Source of the DNA: an uncultured Burkholderiales bacterium
GTDB lineage: Bacteria; Pseudomonadota; Gammaproteobacteria; Burkholderiales; Burkholderiaceae_C
Length of the DNA stretch: 12,629 nt
NCBI GenBank assembly: GCA_937897495.1
Contig: CALCBL010000062.1
Coordinates: 1-12,629, forward strand
Reading direction: 5' to 3'
Part shown: piece after piece, positions 1 through 7,370 of the stretch
Layout of the letters: the number at the start of each line of letters is the position of its first letter
How positions within the stretch are numbered: the stretch's first letter is position 1
Notes under the pieces: model-generated
Databases searched by the model: none
What the model was told of the DNA's origin: nothing
What the model saw: the letters and a program-made list of their open reading frames with translations, nothing else
Translations under genes and position numbers: made by a program

Positions 1-850
1 GATCATTCCACCATCCATCTTGATGGTGGTCTGGGGTGGGGTTATTTCTACATCGATCGGTGCAATGTACTTGGCTGGCATTGTGCCTGGCTTGTTGATT
101 GGACTGGCCCAAATGGCCACGGTCCATGCCTATGCCAAAAAACGCAACTATCCAGTCTACCCTCGCGCAAATTTTACTGAAATGTACAAGGCAGCCATTG
201 TGTCCATCCCGGCCATGATGACACCCGTCATCATTGTGGGCGGCATATTGGTAGGGCTTTTCACAGCCACAGAATCTGCAGCTGTAGCGGTCTTGTATGC
301 GGCCGTTTTGTCGATGCTTTTCTACCGCGAAATGAATTGGAAAAGTTTCATTGCAGCCATTGTGGATACAGGCAAACTCAGTTCAGTCGCATTATTTTGT
401 GTCGGTACTGCGTCGGTCTTTGGCTGGTTGTTGGCTTATTACCAGATTCCCAAAGCACTGCTGGCCAATGTGACAGAGTGGGAGCTTGGCGTGATAGGTG
501 TCGGCTTATTGATTGCTGGCGCGTTTTTGGTTGTGGGCTGCTTCTTAGATGCCATACCCGCCATCATCATTGTTGGAACCACTTTACAGCCATTGGCTGA
601 ATCTGTGGGCATGCACCCCGTGCACTTTGCCATTGTTGGCATTGTGTCTTTGGCATTTGGCCTCATCACACCGCCCTATGGCATGTGCCTCATGATATCT
701 TGTGCCGTTGCCAAAGTACCTATCAGCTTTGCCATCAAAGACACCATGATCATGCTAATTCCCATGCTCGTGGTACTGCTTGCCATCATTGTGTTTCCAG
801 ACATCGTGCTGTTTTTGCCGCGATTTTTCTCACCCGAACTGATTAAGTAA
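1..850 (+). CDS. dctM: TRAP transporter large permease (DctM family), 5'-truncated by window edge
   Basis: This is the large membrane subunit of a tripartite ATP-independent periplasmic (TRAP) transporter. In this family it moves a carboxylate or similar organic acid across the inner membrane, driven by the ion gradient and fed by a periplasmic binding protein (DctP) and a small subunit (DctQ). Reading from base 2, the frame is open from the window start to TAA at 848-850, giving 282 residues. It opens with IIPPSILMVVWG, matching the conserved 'IPPSI..' loop in the middle of DctM. The family is usually about 425 residues, so roughly the first 140 are missing; the TTG at 20 is internal and not the start. 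Nearly the whole protein is hydrophobic helices. The stretch GCFLDAIPAI followed by GLITPPYGMCL is the second conserved DctM half-site. The DctP and DctQ genes should lie to the left, outside the window. The substrate cannot be told from this fragment. Confidence 0.93.
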   Translation, partial: IIPPSILMVVWGGVISTSIGAMYLAGIVPGLLIGLAQMATVHAYAKKRNYPVYPRANFTEMYKAAIVSIPAMMTPVIIVGGILVGLFTATESAAVAVLYAAVLSMLFYREMNWKSFIAAIVDTGKLSSVALFCVGTASVFGWLLAYYQIPKALLANVTEWELGVIGVGLLIAGAFLVVGCFLDAIPAIIIVGTTLQPLAESVGMHPVHFAIVGIVSLAFGLITPPYGMCLMISCAVAKVPISFAIKDTMIMLIPMLVVLLAIIVFPDIVLFLPRFFSPELIK

Positions 851-886
851 TTCTGACTCATTGCATGCTTGCAACTTTGCAATCGG

Positions 887-3427
887 CTAATCGGCAGCCC
901 TAGGTTCTACCCTTCTAGGTGTGTGCCAATAGCGCCGACGAACTTCTCGTTCGCAATGCAATTGCTCGGGCTTGTTACTTTGCCAATGGGCAGCACCACA
1001 CTCTGATGATATCGACAAGGGAACACCCAGAGATTCGTAGCGCTGAACAACACGAGGTGCAGGGTGGCCGTATCGATTTCGGTAACCCGCCTGAACCACT
1101 GCCCATTGAGGCATCAGGGCCTCAATGAAACCCATTGTTGAAGATGTTTGGCTGCCATGGTGCGGCACCAACAAAACACCAACGGGCTGCAAGGCCAAGC
1201 CCTGAAGCAAAGCCAACTCTTGAGGCGCCTCGATGTCCCCGACCAACAAGGCACTGCCCAAGTTGCGATCTTGCGACATGTCTGACTGAGCCGTTGGACT
1301 GGCATCAACCCTCAAAACACAACTCAATTCATTGGCGCCAGCCGACTTGCTGTAATCCGAAAGTAGGGGGTGCAGCATTTCAAATTGAACACCATCCCAG
1401 GCCCATTTCTGCCCAGCGATGCAAGCATGCACAGGGCGAATGTTCGCCAATGGGTGGCCCACTTCAACTGAACTCCACAGATCTGCATGGGGGTGTGCGC
1501 GCAACACTGCGGGCGCACCACCCGTGTGATCTGCATCGCGGTGGCTAAGCATCACCCTGTCCAACTTCACGCCCAAGCGATTCAGCAAAGGCACCAACAC
1601 CCTCTGCCCTGCATCTGAGGTCTCTGAGTAGATGGGCCCCGCGTCATAAAGCAAGGCATGGTTGGTCGTTCTGAGCAATACCGCATTGCCTTGCCCGACA
1701 TCGGCAAACCACAGATCAAAATGACCAAGCTGTGGTTTAGGAACTTGCCACAGGAAGATTGGCAACATGAACAGCACACCCCAAGCGCGCAAGTGCCAAG
1801 GCCATGCTTGCAACAGCAACAAGCCACCCAAAATAGCCAGGACCGCCAAGAAAAATGGAGGCGTTGGCAATTGCCAAACACTGCCTTGTAAACTGGCCAA
1901 GAGCGTCAGCAGGGCCATCAGGGGCTCAAGGGCCCAAGAAGCCACAAGCCAAAGCGGTGAGGCCAATACACCCAAAATAGCAAGTGGGGTGACTACCCAA
2001 GTGACCCATGGAATGGCCACCAAATTTGCCAACAGACCCACCCATGAAACCTGCCCAAAAAACAAAATAGCAAGCGGGGTTAAAGCCACTGTGACCACCC
2101 ATTGCTCTCGCAGCAAGCCCTTCAGTGACTGAAATGCTTTGGCCATCCAATGAAGGCCGATTGAATCAAACGTATTTTTTTGCACTGTTTGAGAGTTCTC
2201 ATCCTCCAATGTTTTTAGCTCAGAATGTTTCGCTGGATCGCTGACCATCAAGACACCCACCGCCACAAAGCTCAACCAAAAACCGGCTTGAAGCAAAGCC
2301 CATGGATCAAAAGCCACCACCACCCACAAAGCCAAACCAAGGCTCCAAAAAGTTGGCCAACGCGCACCCCGTAGTCGAAGCAAACTCAGCACCCAAAGCA
2401 TGATGACGGTCCTTTGAGAGGGCAAGCCCCAGCCACTGAACAGCGCATACAGTGTGGCCAACAGGGCACCTGCCAAGACAGCCGCATGCGGCGCTGGCCA
2501 ACGCAAACAAAGACGGCTTCCACGCGCAGCAGAGAAACGCCAAAGTCTTCGAATTGCGCCGGCCATCACCCACGCAAACAAGGTAATGTGCAAACCCGAA
2601 ATACTCATCAAATGCGCGACACCCGTGGCCCTGAAAAGATCCCAATCCGAAGTTTGAATGGCGGCTTGGTCACCCATGACCAATGCCGCAATCACGCCAG
2701 ACATGGACCGAGTCTGTGCATCTCCCGACAACAGTTTTTGTTCAATTTCAGATCGAACATATTGCCTAGCTTGTGCGACAGGATAAAGCCATGATGTCTT
2801 GATTTTTTGAGGCGCTTCAGCGCGTTTGCCTGTCAGCACAGAGCCTGTGGCCATGACCCCTTGTTCCCATCGCCACAGAGCCTCGTCAAAGCCCCCCGGA
2901 TTGAGCGTGCCATGGGGCGCTTTGAGGCGCACATTGAACTGCCATGTGTCGCCTGCTTTGAGTCCAGCCCAATGACGGCCTGTCATCCAATCAACTGACT
3001 CTCTGTCGTACCAAGCAAGATCAATCCACTCCGGCACCACGACATTGCGGGATGCACTGACCTCCAAAGCAGATTGAACTTGAAACCTGAATCTCACACC
3101 GCTTGCGCTCTGCTGAGGCAAGGACGCAATGATCCCAGAAAGCATGAGTTCTTTTCCCTCTATCAAAGGATCCAGTCTGTGTTGAGCTTGCCAAAGACAG
3201 CGGGCATTGACCAGCGACAAAGCCAGCCCAAACGAAATCAAAGCCCCCAAAAGACAGTTTGTGAAGTGAGAGTTGTTGGCGCGCAGCAAGCACAAGAGCA
3301 CGCCAACTGAGACGGTCAAACTGCCAACAGTCAGGACAACAGAAAGCGACCAAAGGCTGGCTTGTTGCAACTGAAGTGCCGTGCCCAAAAGCCAAGCAGC
3401 CAAGCACCACGGCAGTGTCCTCACCAT
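887..3427 (-). CDS. comEC: ComEC/Rec2 family DNA internalization channel
   Basis: ComEC is the inner-membrane channel through which single-stranded DNA enters the cytoplasm during natural transformation. The product is 846 residues, a full-length proteobacterial ComEC. N-terminal helices at about 5-21, 28-48 and 57-75 are followed by a soluble DUF4131-type region to about 195. The Competence domain spans about 240-515 and carries the signature HLMSISGLHITLF at 272-284 and many further helices (about 310-395 and 443-560). The C-terminal metallo-beta-lactamase domain (about 570-800) has DVGQGNAVLL at 576-585, the metal motif HRDADH at 629-634, GDIE at 730-733 and VPHHGS at 754-759. In this family that domain is proposed to degrade the non-transported strand. 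All key metal-motif histidines and aspartates are present, so the gene looks intact. ATG at 3425-3427 begins a typical hydrophobic N-terminus. It is convergent with dctM (36 bp) and divergent from ridA (161 bp). No other com gene is adjacent. Confidence 0.95.
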   Translation of the reverse strand: MVRTLPWCLAAWLLGTALQLQQASLWSLSVVLTVGSLTVSVGVLLCLLRANNSHFTNCLLGALISFGLALSLVNARCLWQAQHRLDPLIEGKELMLSGIIASLPQQSASGVRFRFQVQSALEVSASRNVVVPEWIDLAWYDRESVDWMTGRHWAGLKAGDTWQFNVRLKAPHGTLNPGGFDEALWRWEQGVMATGSVLTGKRAEAPQKIKTSWLYPVAQARQYVRSEIEQKLLSGDAQTRSMSGVIAALVMGDQAAIQTSDWDLFRATGVAHLMSISGLHITLFAWVMAGAIRRLWRFSAARGSRLCLRWPAPHAAVLAGALLATLYALFSGWGLPSQRTVIMLWVLSLLRLRGARWPTFWSLGLALWVVVAFDPWALLQAGFWLSFVAVGVLMVSDPAKHSELKTLEDENSQTVQKNTFDSIGLHWMAKAFQSLKGLLREQWVVTVALTPLAILFFGQVSWVGLLANLVAIPWVTWVVTPLAILGVLASPLWLVASWALEPLMALLTLLASLQGSVWQLPTPPFFLAVLAILGGLLLLQAWPWHLRAWGVLFMLPIFLWQVPKPQLGHFDLWFADVGQGNAVLLRTTNHALLYDAGPIYSETSDAGQRVLVPLLNRLGVKLDRVMLSHRDADHTGGAPAVLRAHPHADLWSSVEVGHPLANIRPVHACIAGQKWAWDGVQFEMLHPLLSDYSKSAGANELSCVLRVDASPTAQSDMSQDRNLGSALLVGDIEAPQELALLQGLALQPVGVLLVPHHGSQTSSTMGFIEALMPQWAVVQAGYRNRYGHPAPRVVQRYESLGVPLSISSECGAAHWQSNKPEQLHCEREVRRRYWHTPRRVEPRAAD

Positions 3428-3513
3428 GTCGAGCCTTTCTTTGTGCCCACCATGGCGCGGCTTTTTCTAGTTTAGGAGGCACAAGCTGCTATTTCGATGC
3501 AAGCGCTGTTACG

Positions 3514-3534
3514 TTCACTTGCAGTGCAAGTGAA
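3514..3534. promoter_or_regulatory. Perfect 21-bp palindrome, candidate operator between comEC and ridA
   Basis: Two 10-bp arms, TTCACTTGCA at 3514-3523 and TGCAAGTGAA at 3525-3534, are exact reverse complements around the single central G at 3524. The site lies in the 161-bp spacer between the divergent comEC and ridA starts, 87 bp upstream of comEC and 55 bp upstream of ridA. No T-run follows on either side, so it is not an intrinsic terminator. Its length and symmetry fit a binding site for a dimeric repressor or activator, but I cannot assign the regulator. A further partial half-site, TGCAAG, occurs at 3498-3503. Confidence 0.5.
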
Positions 3535-3588
3535 TCAGTGTCACAGTGGAGCCGCTTTAAACTCGAACCTTTAACCCATTTTTACAAC

Positions 3589-4044
3589 ATGTCCATCTAC
3601 AAACGCCTAGAAGAATTGCAAATCACTTTGCCACCTGTTGCCACACCCGCTGCAGCCTATGTCCCCTTTGCTCAAACTGGTAATTTGGTTTTTTTGAGTG
3701 GTCATATTTCTAAAAAGAATGGCCAAGCTTGGACGGGGCAATTGGGTAAGAACATTCAAACCGAAGAAGGCAAAGCTGCAGCCAGAGCGGTTGCAATCGA
3801 CTTGCTGGGCACCCTGCATGCGGCTGTTGGCGACCTCAACAAGGTCAAACGCATTGTCAAGGTGATGAGTCTGGTGAATTCAACATCTGAATTCACAGAG
3901 CAACACTTGGTGACCAATGGCTGCAGTGAGTTGTTGGGCCAGGTATTTGGCGATGCCGGCGCGCACGCTCGAAGTGCCTTTGGCGTTGCTCAACTGCCCA
4001 TGGGTGCCTGCGTCGAGATTGAATTGATAGCCGAATTAGCCTAA
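3589..4044 (+). CDS. RidA/YjgF/YER057c/UK114 superfamily protein
   Basis: RidA-superfamily proteins are small trimeric enzymes; the archetype hydrolyses reactive enamine/imine intermediates released by PLP enzymes. The product from ATG 3589 is 151 residues, longer than archetypal RidA (about 128) and like the ~150-residue 'YjgF-like 1' branch. Support includes TGNLVFLSGHI at 30-40 (the conserved 'G.L.F.SGQ' strand), the Thr/Glu/Gly-rich segment and helix at 58-82, and the C-terminal ARSAFGVAQLPMGACVEIE at 127-145, where Arg128 matches the substrate-carboxylate arginine of RidA. The frame stays open upstream to 3376, but that extension runs into comEC on the other strand and is not RidA-like, so ATG 3589 is the best start. 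No clear Shine-Dalgarno precedes it. Family membership is firm; substrate and branch-specific function are unknown. Confidence 0.9.
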   Translation: MSIYKRLEELQITLPPVATPAAAYVPFAQTGNLVFLSGHISKKNGQAWTGQLGKNIQTEEGKAAARAVAIDLLGTLHAAVGDLNKVKRIVKVMSLVNSTSEFTEQHLVTNGCSELLGQVFGDAGAHARSAFGVAQLPMGACVEIELIAELA

Positions 4045-4047
4045 TTC
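4033..4047. repeat. 15-bp palindrome across the ridA-like stop codon
   Basis: The arms GAATTAG (4033-4039) and CTAATTC (4041-4047) are perfect reverse complements around one base, and the TAA stop (4042-4044) lies in the right arm. There is no T-run directly after it, so it is not a standard terminator. It could be a weak mRNA 3' hairpin or chance. Confidence 0.3.
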
Positions 4048-4140
4048 AACAAAATTGCCACACTGCCTATCTTTGCAAGTTCATGGCAAGGCAAAGCAAT
4101 TATTGATAGTTTTGAGAGGAGAAATGGCCTTTTCCTAAAA

Positions 4141-4186
4141 TTATTAATCACTTTTAACTACAAAATTGTTAAATATTGATTAATAA
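4141..4186. promoter_or_regulatory. AT-rich nested inverted repeat in the promoter region of the response regulator
   Basis: The 201-bp spacer at 4045-4245 is strikingly AT-rich compared with the genes around it. In it, the outer arms TTATTAATCA (4141-4150) and TGATTAATAA (4177-4186) are exact reverse complements. The inner arms TTTAAC (4153-4158) and GTTAAA (4168-4173) are also exact. Both pairs share nearly the same centre (about 4163). This could be a compound operator or a hairpin. It ends 59 bp upstream of the regulator's ATG, where promoter and autoregulatory sites would be expected. I cannot pick confident -35 and -10 boxes because the AT-richness offers many weak matches. Confidence 0.4.
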
Positions 4187-4245
4187 ATGCATACAAAAAG
4201 AATTATTATGAATTCTTAAGTAAACATTTAAACAGGAAAACCGCC

Positions 4246-4935
4246 ATGAAACCACTCTGTGTCAGCTTTGTCGAACAAGACTCTAACTTGGCGGAACAGG
4301 TCCTTGCCCACCTTCACACTGCTGGCATTCAATGCCATCACTACCTGGACGCCAACGACTTAGCCGCACAAAACGCCCACCAAATCAGTGATGTTGTGGT
4401 TTTAGATGCCCTCACACTGGGCGAGCAAAGTCTGACCTATGCGGCCAAATTGGCCAAACACCCAGAAGTTCGTGTTGTCATGATTGCCCCTGCCACCGAG
4501 CCCCAAGATCGCATCGCCGCCATTGCTGCAGGTGCTGACGTCTGCATTAGCAAACCGTTTAACCCCAGTGAATTGATCGCCATCATTGAACGCTTGGCCG
4601 CAAGACTTCCCAGAACCCTCAAAACCGGATGGACCATCGATCCTGTGCGGGCATTGCTCACGGGCCCAGCCAACAATGCCATTGGGCTGACCGCCATGGA
4701 AACCGTTCTGCTGACGCAATTGGCCATGGCACCCGAACAAGCATTGCGCAGCGATGCCTTAGAAATGGCCATCTGGGGCCTCTCAGATTTTTACAACAAC
4801 AAACGCTTGCAAGTGTGTGTCTCAAGACTTCGCAAGAAGTTAACCCACAGGAATGGTCCCGAGGAGCTCTTGGCCACATGCTGGCGTTCTACTTACCAGT
4901 TTGTGCCGCGCATGCATTTCGCACCCAAAAGATAA
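4246..4935 (+). CDS. Orphan OmpR-family response regulator with degenerate receiver domain
   Basis: The product is 229 residues: an N-terminal CheY-like receiver (about 4-120) and a C-terminal winged-helix DNA-binding domain (about 128-222). In the receiver, Asp54 in VVVLDAL is the expected phospho-acceptor and Lys103 in SKPF is the conserved lysine. The acidic pair is altered (VEQD at 9-12: Glu10 then Gln11), and the usual Thr/Ser after the fourth strand is Ala81 (VVMIAPA). The effector half shows the OmpR/PhoB fold: LTAMETVLLTQLA at 148-160, and VCVSRLRKKL at 190-199, typical of the recognition helix. The final hairpin (CWRSTYQF) lacks the common G.GY. A purine-rich AGGAAAA ahead of ATG 4246 can serve as ribosome binding site. 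No histidine kinase is adjacent. The altered pocket suggests weak or phosphorylation-independent control, which is inference. Targets are unknown. Confidence 0.88.
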   Translation: MKPLCVSFVEQDSNLAEQVLAHLHTAGIQCHHYLDANDLAAQNAHQISDVVVLDALTLGEQSLTYAAKLAKHPEVRVVMIAPATEPQDRIAAIAAGADVCISKPFNPSELIAIIERLAARLPRTLKTGWTIDPVRALLTGPANNAIGLTAMETVLLTQLAMAPEQALRSDALEMAIWGLSDFYNNKRLQVCVSRLRKKLTHRNGPEELLATCWRSTYQFVPRMHFAPKR

Positions 4936-4944
4936 GCCTCTGCT

Positions 4945-7314
4945 TTATTCAACGCGTGAAATTTGGGTGGGCTTGAAGCCCAAATCAGCAGCCTTGCCTT
5001 TGCGCGCTCTAGCCGCCCGCGCATTGTTCAAGCTTCTAATTTCAAGCGTTTCTTCGCGGTCTTTGCCGCCGCGGCCAATACCCGTGAGCTTCACACTGCG
5101 GGTGTAGGCGGCTGCGCCAGCCAGCGTGTCTTTGGCTTCCAAATCAAGCAGCATCAATCCACGACCACCCTTTTCCATCAGCTTGAGTTCACTGATTTCA
5201 AAAGTGAGAATGCGGCCCCCTGTAGAAGCACAGGCAACATGCGTTGCGGCAGGCATCACTTTAGCGCCAGGTTGCGGCGTAGCGTTTGAGCCCGACACAT
5301 GCGATGGTGCGCACACCGATTCGCCATCGCCCACTGTGAGAAAAGCTTTGCCGCCTTTTTGACGCGAAATCATGTTGTCCACTGTCGCCATGAAACCATA
5401 GCCGCCCGAACTCGAAAGCAAGAGCGTAGCGTTTGAAGGTCCTGCAAAGTAATGTGCAATCTGTGTGCCGGGTTCCAGTTCAATGAGCGTGGTCACAGGC
5501 TGGCCATCGCCACGCGCTCCAGGCAACGCAGCCACAGGCACAGAGTACACACGGCCACTGCCTTTTTGGGCCGTGCCAAAGGCAAGCAATGTATCGACAG
5601 TGCGACATTCATAGGCGCCATACAAACCGTCGCCTGCCTTGAATGCAAAACTGCTAGCGTCGTGACCATGACCTTGGCGTGCACGCACCCAGCCTTTTTC
5701 CGACACCACCACAGTCACAGGTTCGTCAACCACTTTGACTTCGGCCACTGCCTTCTTCTCTTCTTGGATGAGTGTGCGGCGCGGGTCGGCAAATGCTTTG
5801 GCGTCTTGCTCAATCTCTTTCACCATCAAGCGTTTGAGTGCGGAAGGGTTGGCCAAAATTTCTTCGAGTTGTGTTTGCTCGGTGCGCAGTTCTTTCAACT
5901 CTTGCTCAATCTTGATGCCTTCCAAACGGGCCAGTTGGCGCAGGCGAATGTCAAGGATGTCTTCGGCCTGGCGCTCGCTCAGTTTGAAACGAATCATCAA
6001 AGCCTGCTTAGGCTCATCGCTTTGGCGAATGATGGCAATCACTTCGTCAATGTTGAGCAACACCAACTGACGGCCTTCCAAAATATGGATGCGGTCCATC
6101 ACCTTGCCTAAGCGATGCTCAGAGCGGCGAACGATGGTTTGTTGGCGGAAAGTAATCCACTCAAGCAACATTTGGCGCAATGACTTTTGCACCGGCTTGC
6201 CATCAATGCCCACCGAGGTCATGTTGATGGGAGACGAGGTTTCCAAGCTGGTGTGCGCCAGCAAAGCCGTGATCAGTTCTTGTTGCTCAATGCGGCTGGT
6301 TTTAGGCTCAAACACCAAACGCACTGCGGCATCTTTGCTGGACTCATCGCGCACCACGTCGAGCAAGGACAAAACACTGGCCTTGAGTTGCATCTGGTCT
6401 GCACTCAGGGCTTTCTTGCCTGCCTTCACTTTGGGGTTGGTGAGCTCTTCAATTTCTTCCAACACTTTTTGCGAGCTCACACCAATGGGCAATTCAGTGA
6501 CCACCAATTGCCATTGACCCCGCGCCATGTCTTCAATTTTCCAACGCGCGCGCACCTTCAGTGAGCCACGGCCGGTGCGATAGGCATCTGCAATGTCGGA
6601 GGCAGGACTGATGATTTGACCACCGCCTGGATAGTCGGGGCCTGGTACCAAGGCAAACAATTCTTCGTTGGTCAGCTTGGGCGACTTGATGAGGGCTACG
6701 CACGCATCGGCCACTTCACGCAAATTGTGGCTAGGAATTTCAGTGGCCAAACCCACCGCAATGCCGCTGGCACCGTTCATCAACACAAAGGGCAAACGCG
6801 CTGGCAACTGCCGTGGCTCTTCGGTGGAGCCATCGTAATTGGGAATGAAATCGACGGTGCCTTGGTCTATCTCATCCAACAACAAAGTGGTGATTTTGGA
6901 AAGACGTGCTTCTGTGTAGCGCATGGCCGCGGCGCCATCGCCATCGCGGCTGCCAAAGTTGCCTTGGCCATCAATGAGTGGGTAACGCTGGCTGAAGTCT
7001 TGCGCCATGCGCACCAGTGCATCGTAAGCAGCTTGGTCGCCATGGGGGTGGAAGCGGCCCAGCACATCACCTACCACGCGCGCACTTTTAACCGGCTTGG
7101 CACCCGTGGCGCCCGAAAAGCCCAATCCCATGCGAGACATGGAATACAAAATGCGCCTTTGCACTGGTTTTTGACCATCACACACATCAGGCAAGGCACG
7201 GCCCTTGACCACGCTCAATGCATATTCAAGGTAGGCGCGCTGCGCATAAGTGGCCAAATTCAGAGAGTCATCGGACTCGCTGTTTTGAAGGTCTAAGGTC
7301 GGTTGATCGTTCAT
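4945..7314 (-). CDS. parC: DNA topoisomerase IV subunit A
   Basis: ParC is the DNA breakage-reunion subunit of topoisomerase IV, which unlinks replicated chromosomes and relaxes supercoils together with ParE. The product is 789 residues. The N-terminal catalytic core shows [18 protein letters not shown] (39-56), [12 protein letters not shown] (89-100) and [11 protein letters not shown] (129-139), with Tyr133 as the active-site tyrosine. A tower/coiled-coil region runs to about 510 ([11 protein letters not shown] at 456-466). The C-terminal beta-pinwheel spans about 530-770 and begins [13 protein letters not shown], as in ParC; GyrA would carry a QRRGG(K/R)G box in this first blade. The quinolone-contact position equivalent to E. 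coli ParC Ser80 is Gln94, and the Glu84 equivalent is Asp98. It lies 50 bp after parE in the same orientation and so is probably cotranscribed. Its stop is 9 bp from that of the convergent response regulator. No strong Shine-Dalgarno is visible before ATG 7314. Confidence 0.96.
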   Translation of the reverse strand: MNDQPTLDLQNSESDDSLNLATYAQRAYLEYALSVVKGRALPDVCDGQKPVQRRILYSMSRMGLGFSGATGAKPVKSARVVGDVLGRFHPHGDQAAYDALVRMAQDFSQRYPLIDGQGNFGSRDGDGAAAMRYTEARLSKITTLLLDEIDQGTVDFIPNYDGSTEEPRQLPARLPFVLMNGASGIAVGLATEIPSHNLREVADACVALIKSPKLTNEELFALVPGPDYPGGGQIISPASDIADAYRTGRGSLKVRARWKIEDMARGQWQLVVTELPIGVSSQKVLEEIEELTNPKVKAGKKALSADQMQLKASVLSLLDVVRDESSKDAAVRLVFEPKTSRIEQQELITALLAHTSLETSSPINMTSVGIDGKPVQKSLRQMLLEWITFRQQTIVRRSEHRLGKVMDRIHILEGRQLVLLNIDEVIAIIRQSDEPKQALMIRFKLSERQAEDILDIRLRQLARLEGIKIEQELKELRTEQTQLEEILANPSALKRLMVKEIEQDAKAFADPRRTLIQEEKKAVAEVKVVDEPVTVVVSEKGWVRARQGHGHDASSFAFKAGDGLYGAYECRTVDTLLAFGTAQKGSGRVYSVPVAALPGARGDGQPVTTLIELEPGTQIAHYFAGPSNATLLLSSSGGYGFMATVDNMISRQKGGKAFLTVGDGESVCAPSHVSGSNATPQPGAKVMPAATHVACASTGGRILTFEISELKLMEKGGRGLMLLDLEAKDTLAGAAAYTRSVKLTGIGRGGKDREETLEIRSLNNARAARARKGKAADLGFKPTQISRVE

Positions 7315-7330
7315 GTTGGGATCATTTCAA

Positions 7331-7370
7331 ATCTAAGCAATTCAGGAAGGCGTTGACTGAGCACTTAGAT
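7331..7370. repeat. Inverted repeat spanning the parE stop codon
   Basis: ATCTAAG (7331-7337) and CTTAGAT (7364-7370) are exact reverse complements separated by 26 bases. The right arm overlaps the parE stop (7365-7367) and the left arm lies 17 bp upstream of the parC start. In the parE-parC mRNA it could form a weak hairpin over the spacer. The arms are only 7 bp, so chance is possible. Confidence 0.25.

Noticed and set aside
860..883. Possible hairpin ATTGCA/TGCAAT between the convergent dctM and comEC stops
   Set aside because: The arms are only 6 bp around a 12-base loop and no T-run follows on either strand, so it does not qualify as a terminator.
3376..3588. 71-codon in-frame extension upstream of the RidA-like start
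   Set aside because: It overlaps the 5' end of comEC on the opposite strand, crosses the palindrome and has no similarity to the RidA fold; the family N-terminus begins at ATG 3589.
5452..6111. Long plus-strand open frame opposite parC (219 codons), and similar ones opposite parE and comEC
   Set aside because: These are antisense frames of well-identified genes, with Cys/His/Phe-rich compositions and no recognisable motifs or ribosome binding sites.
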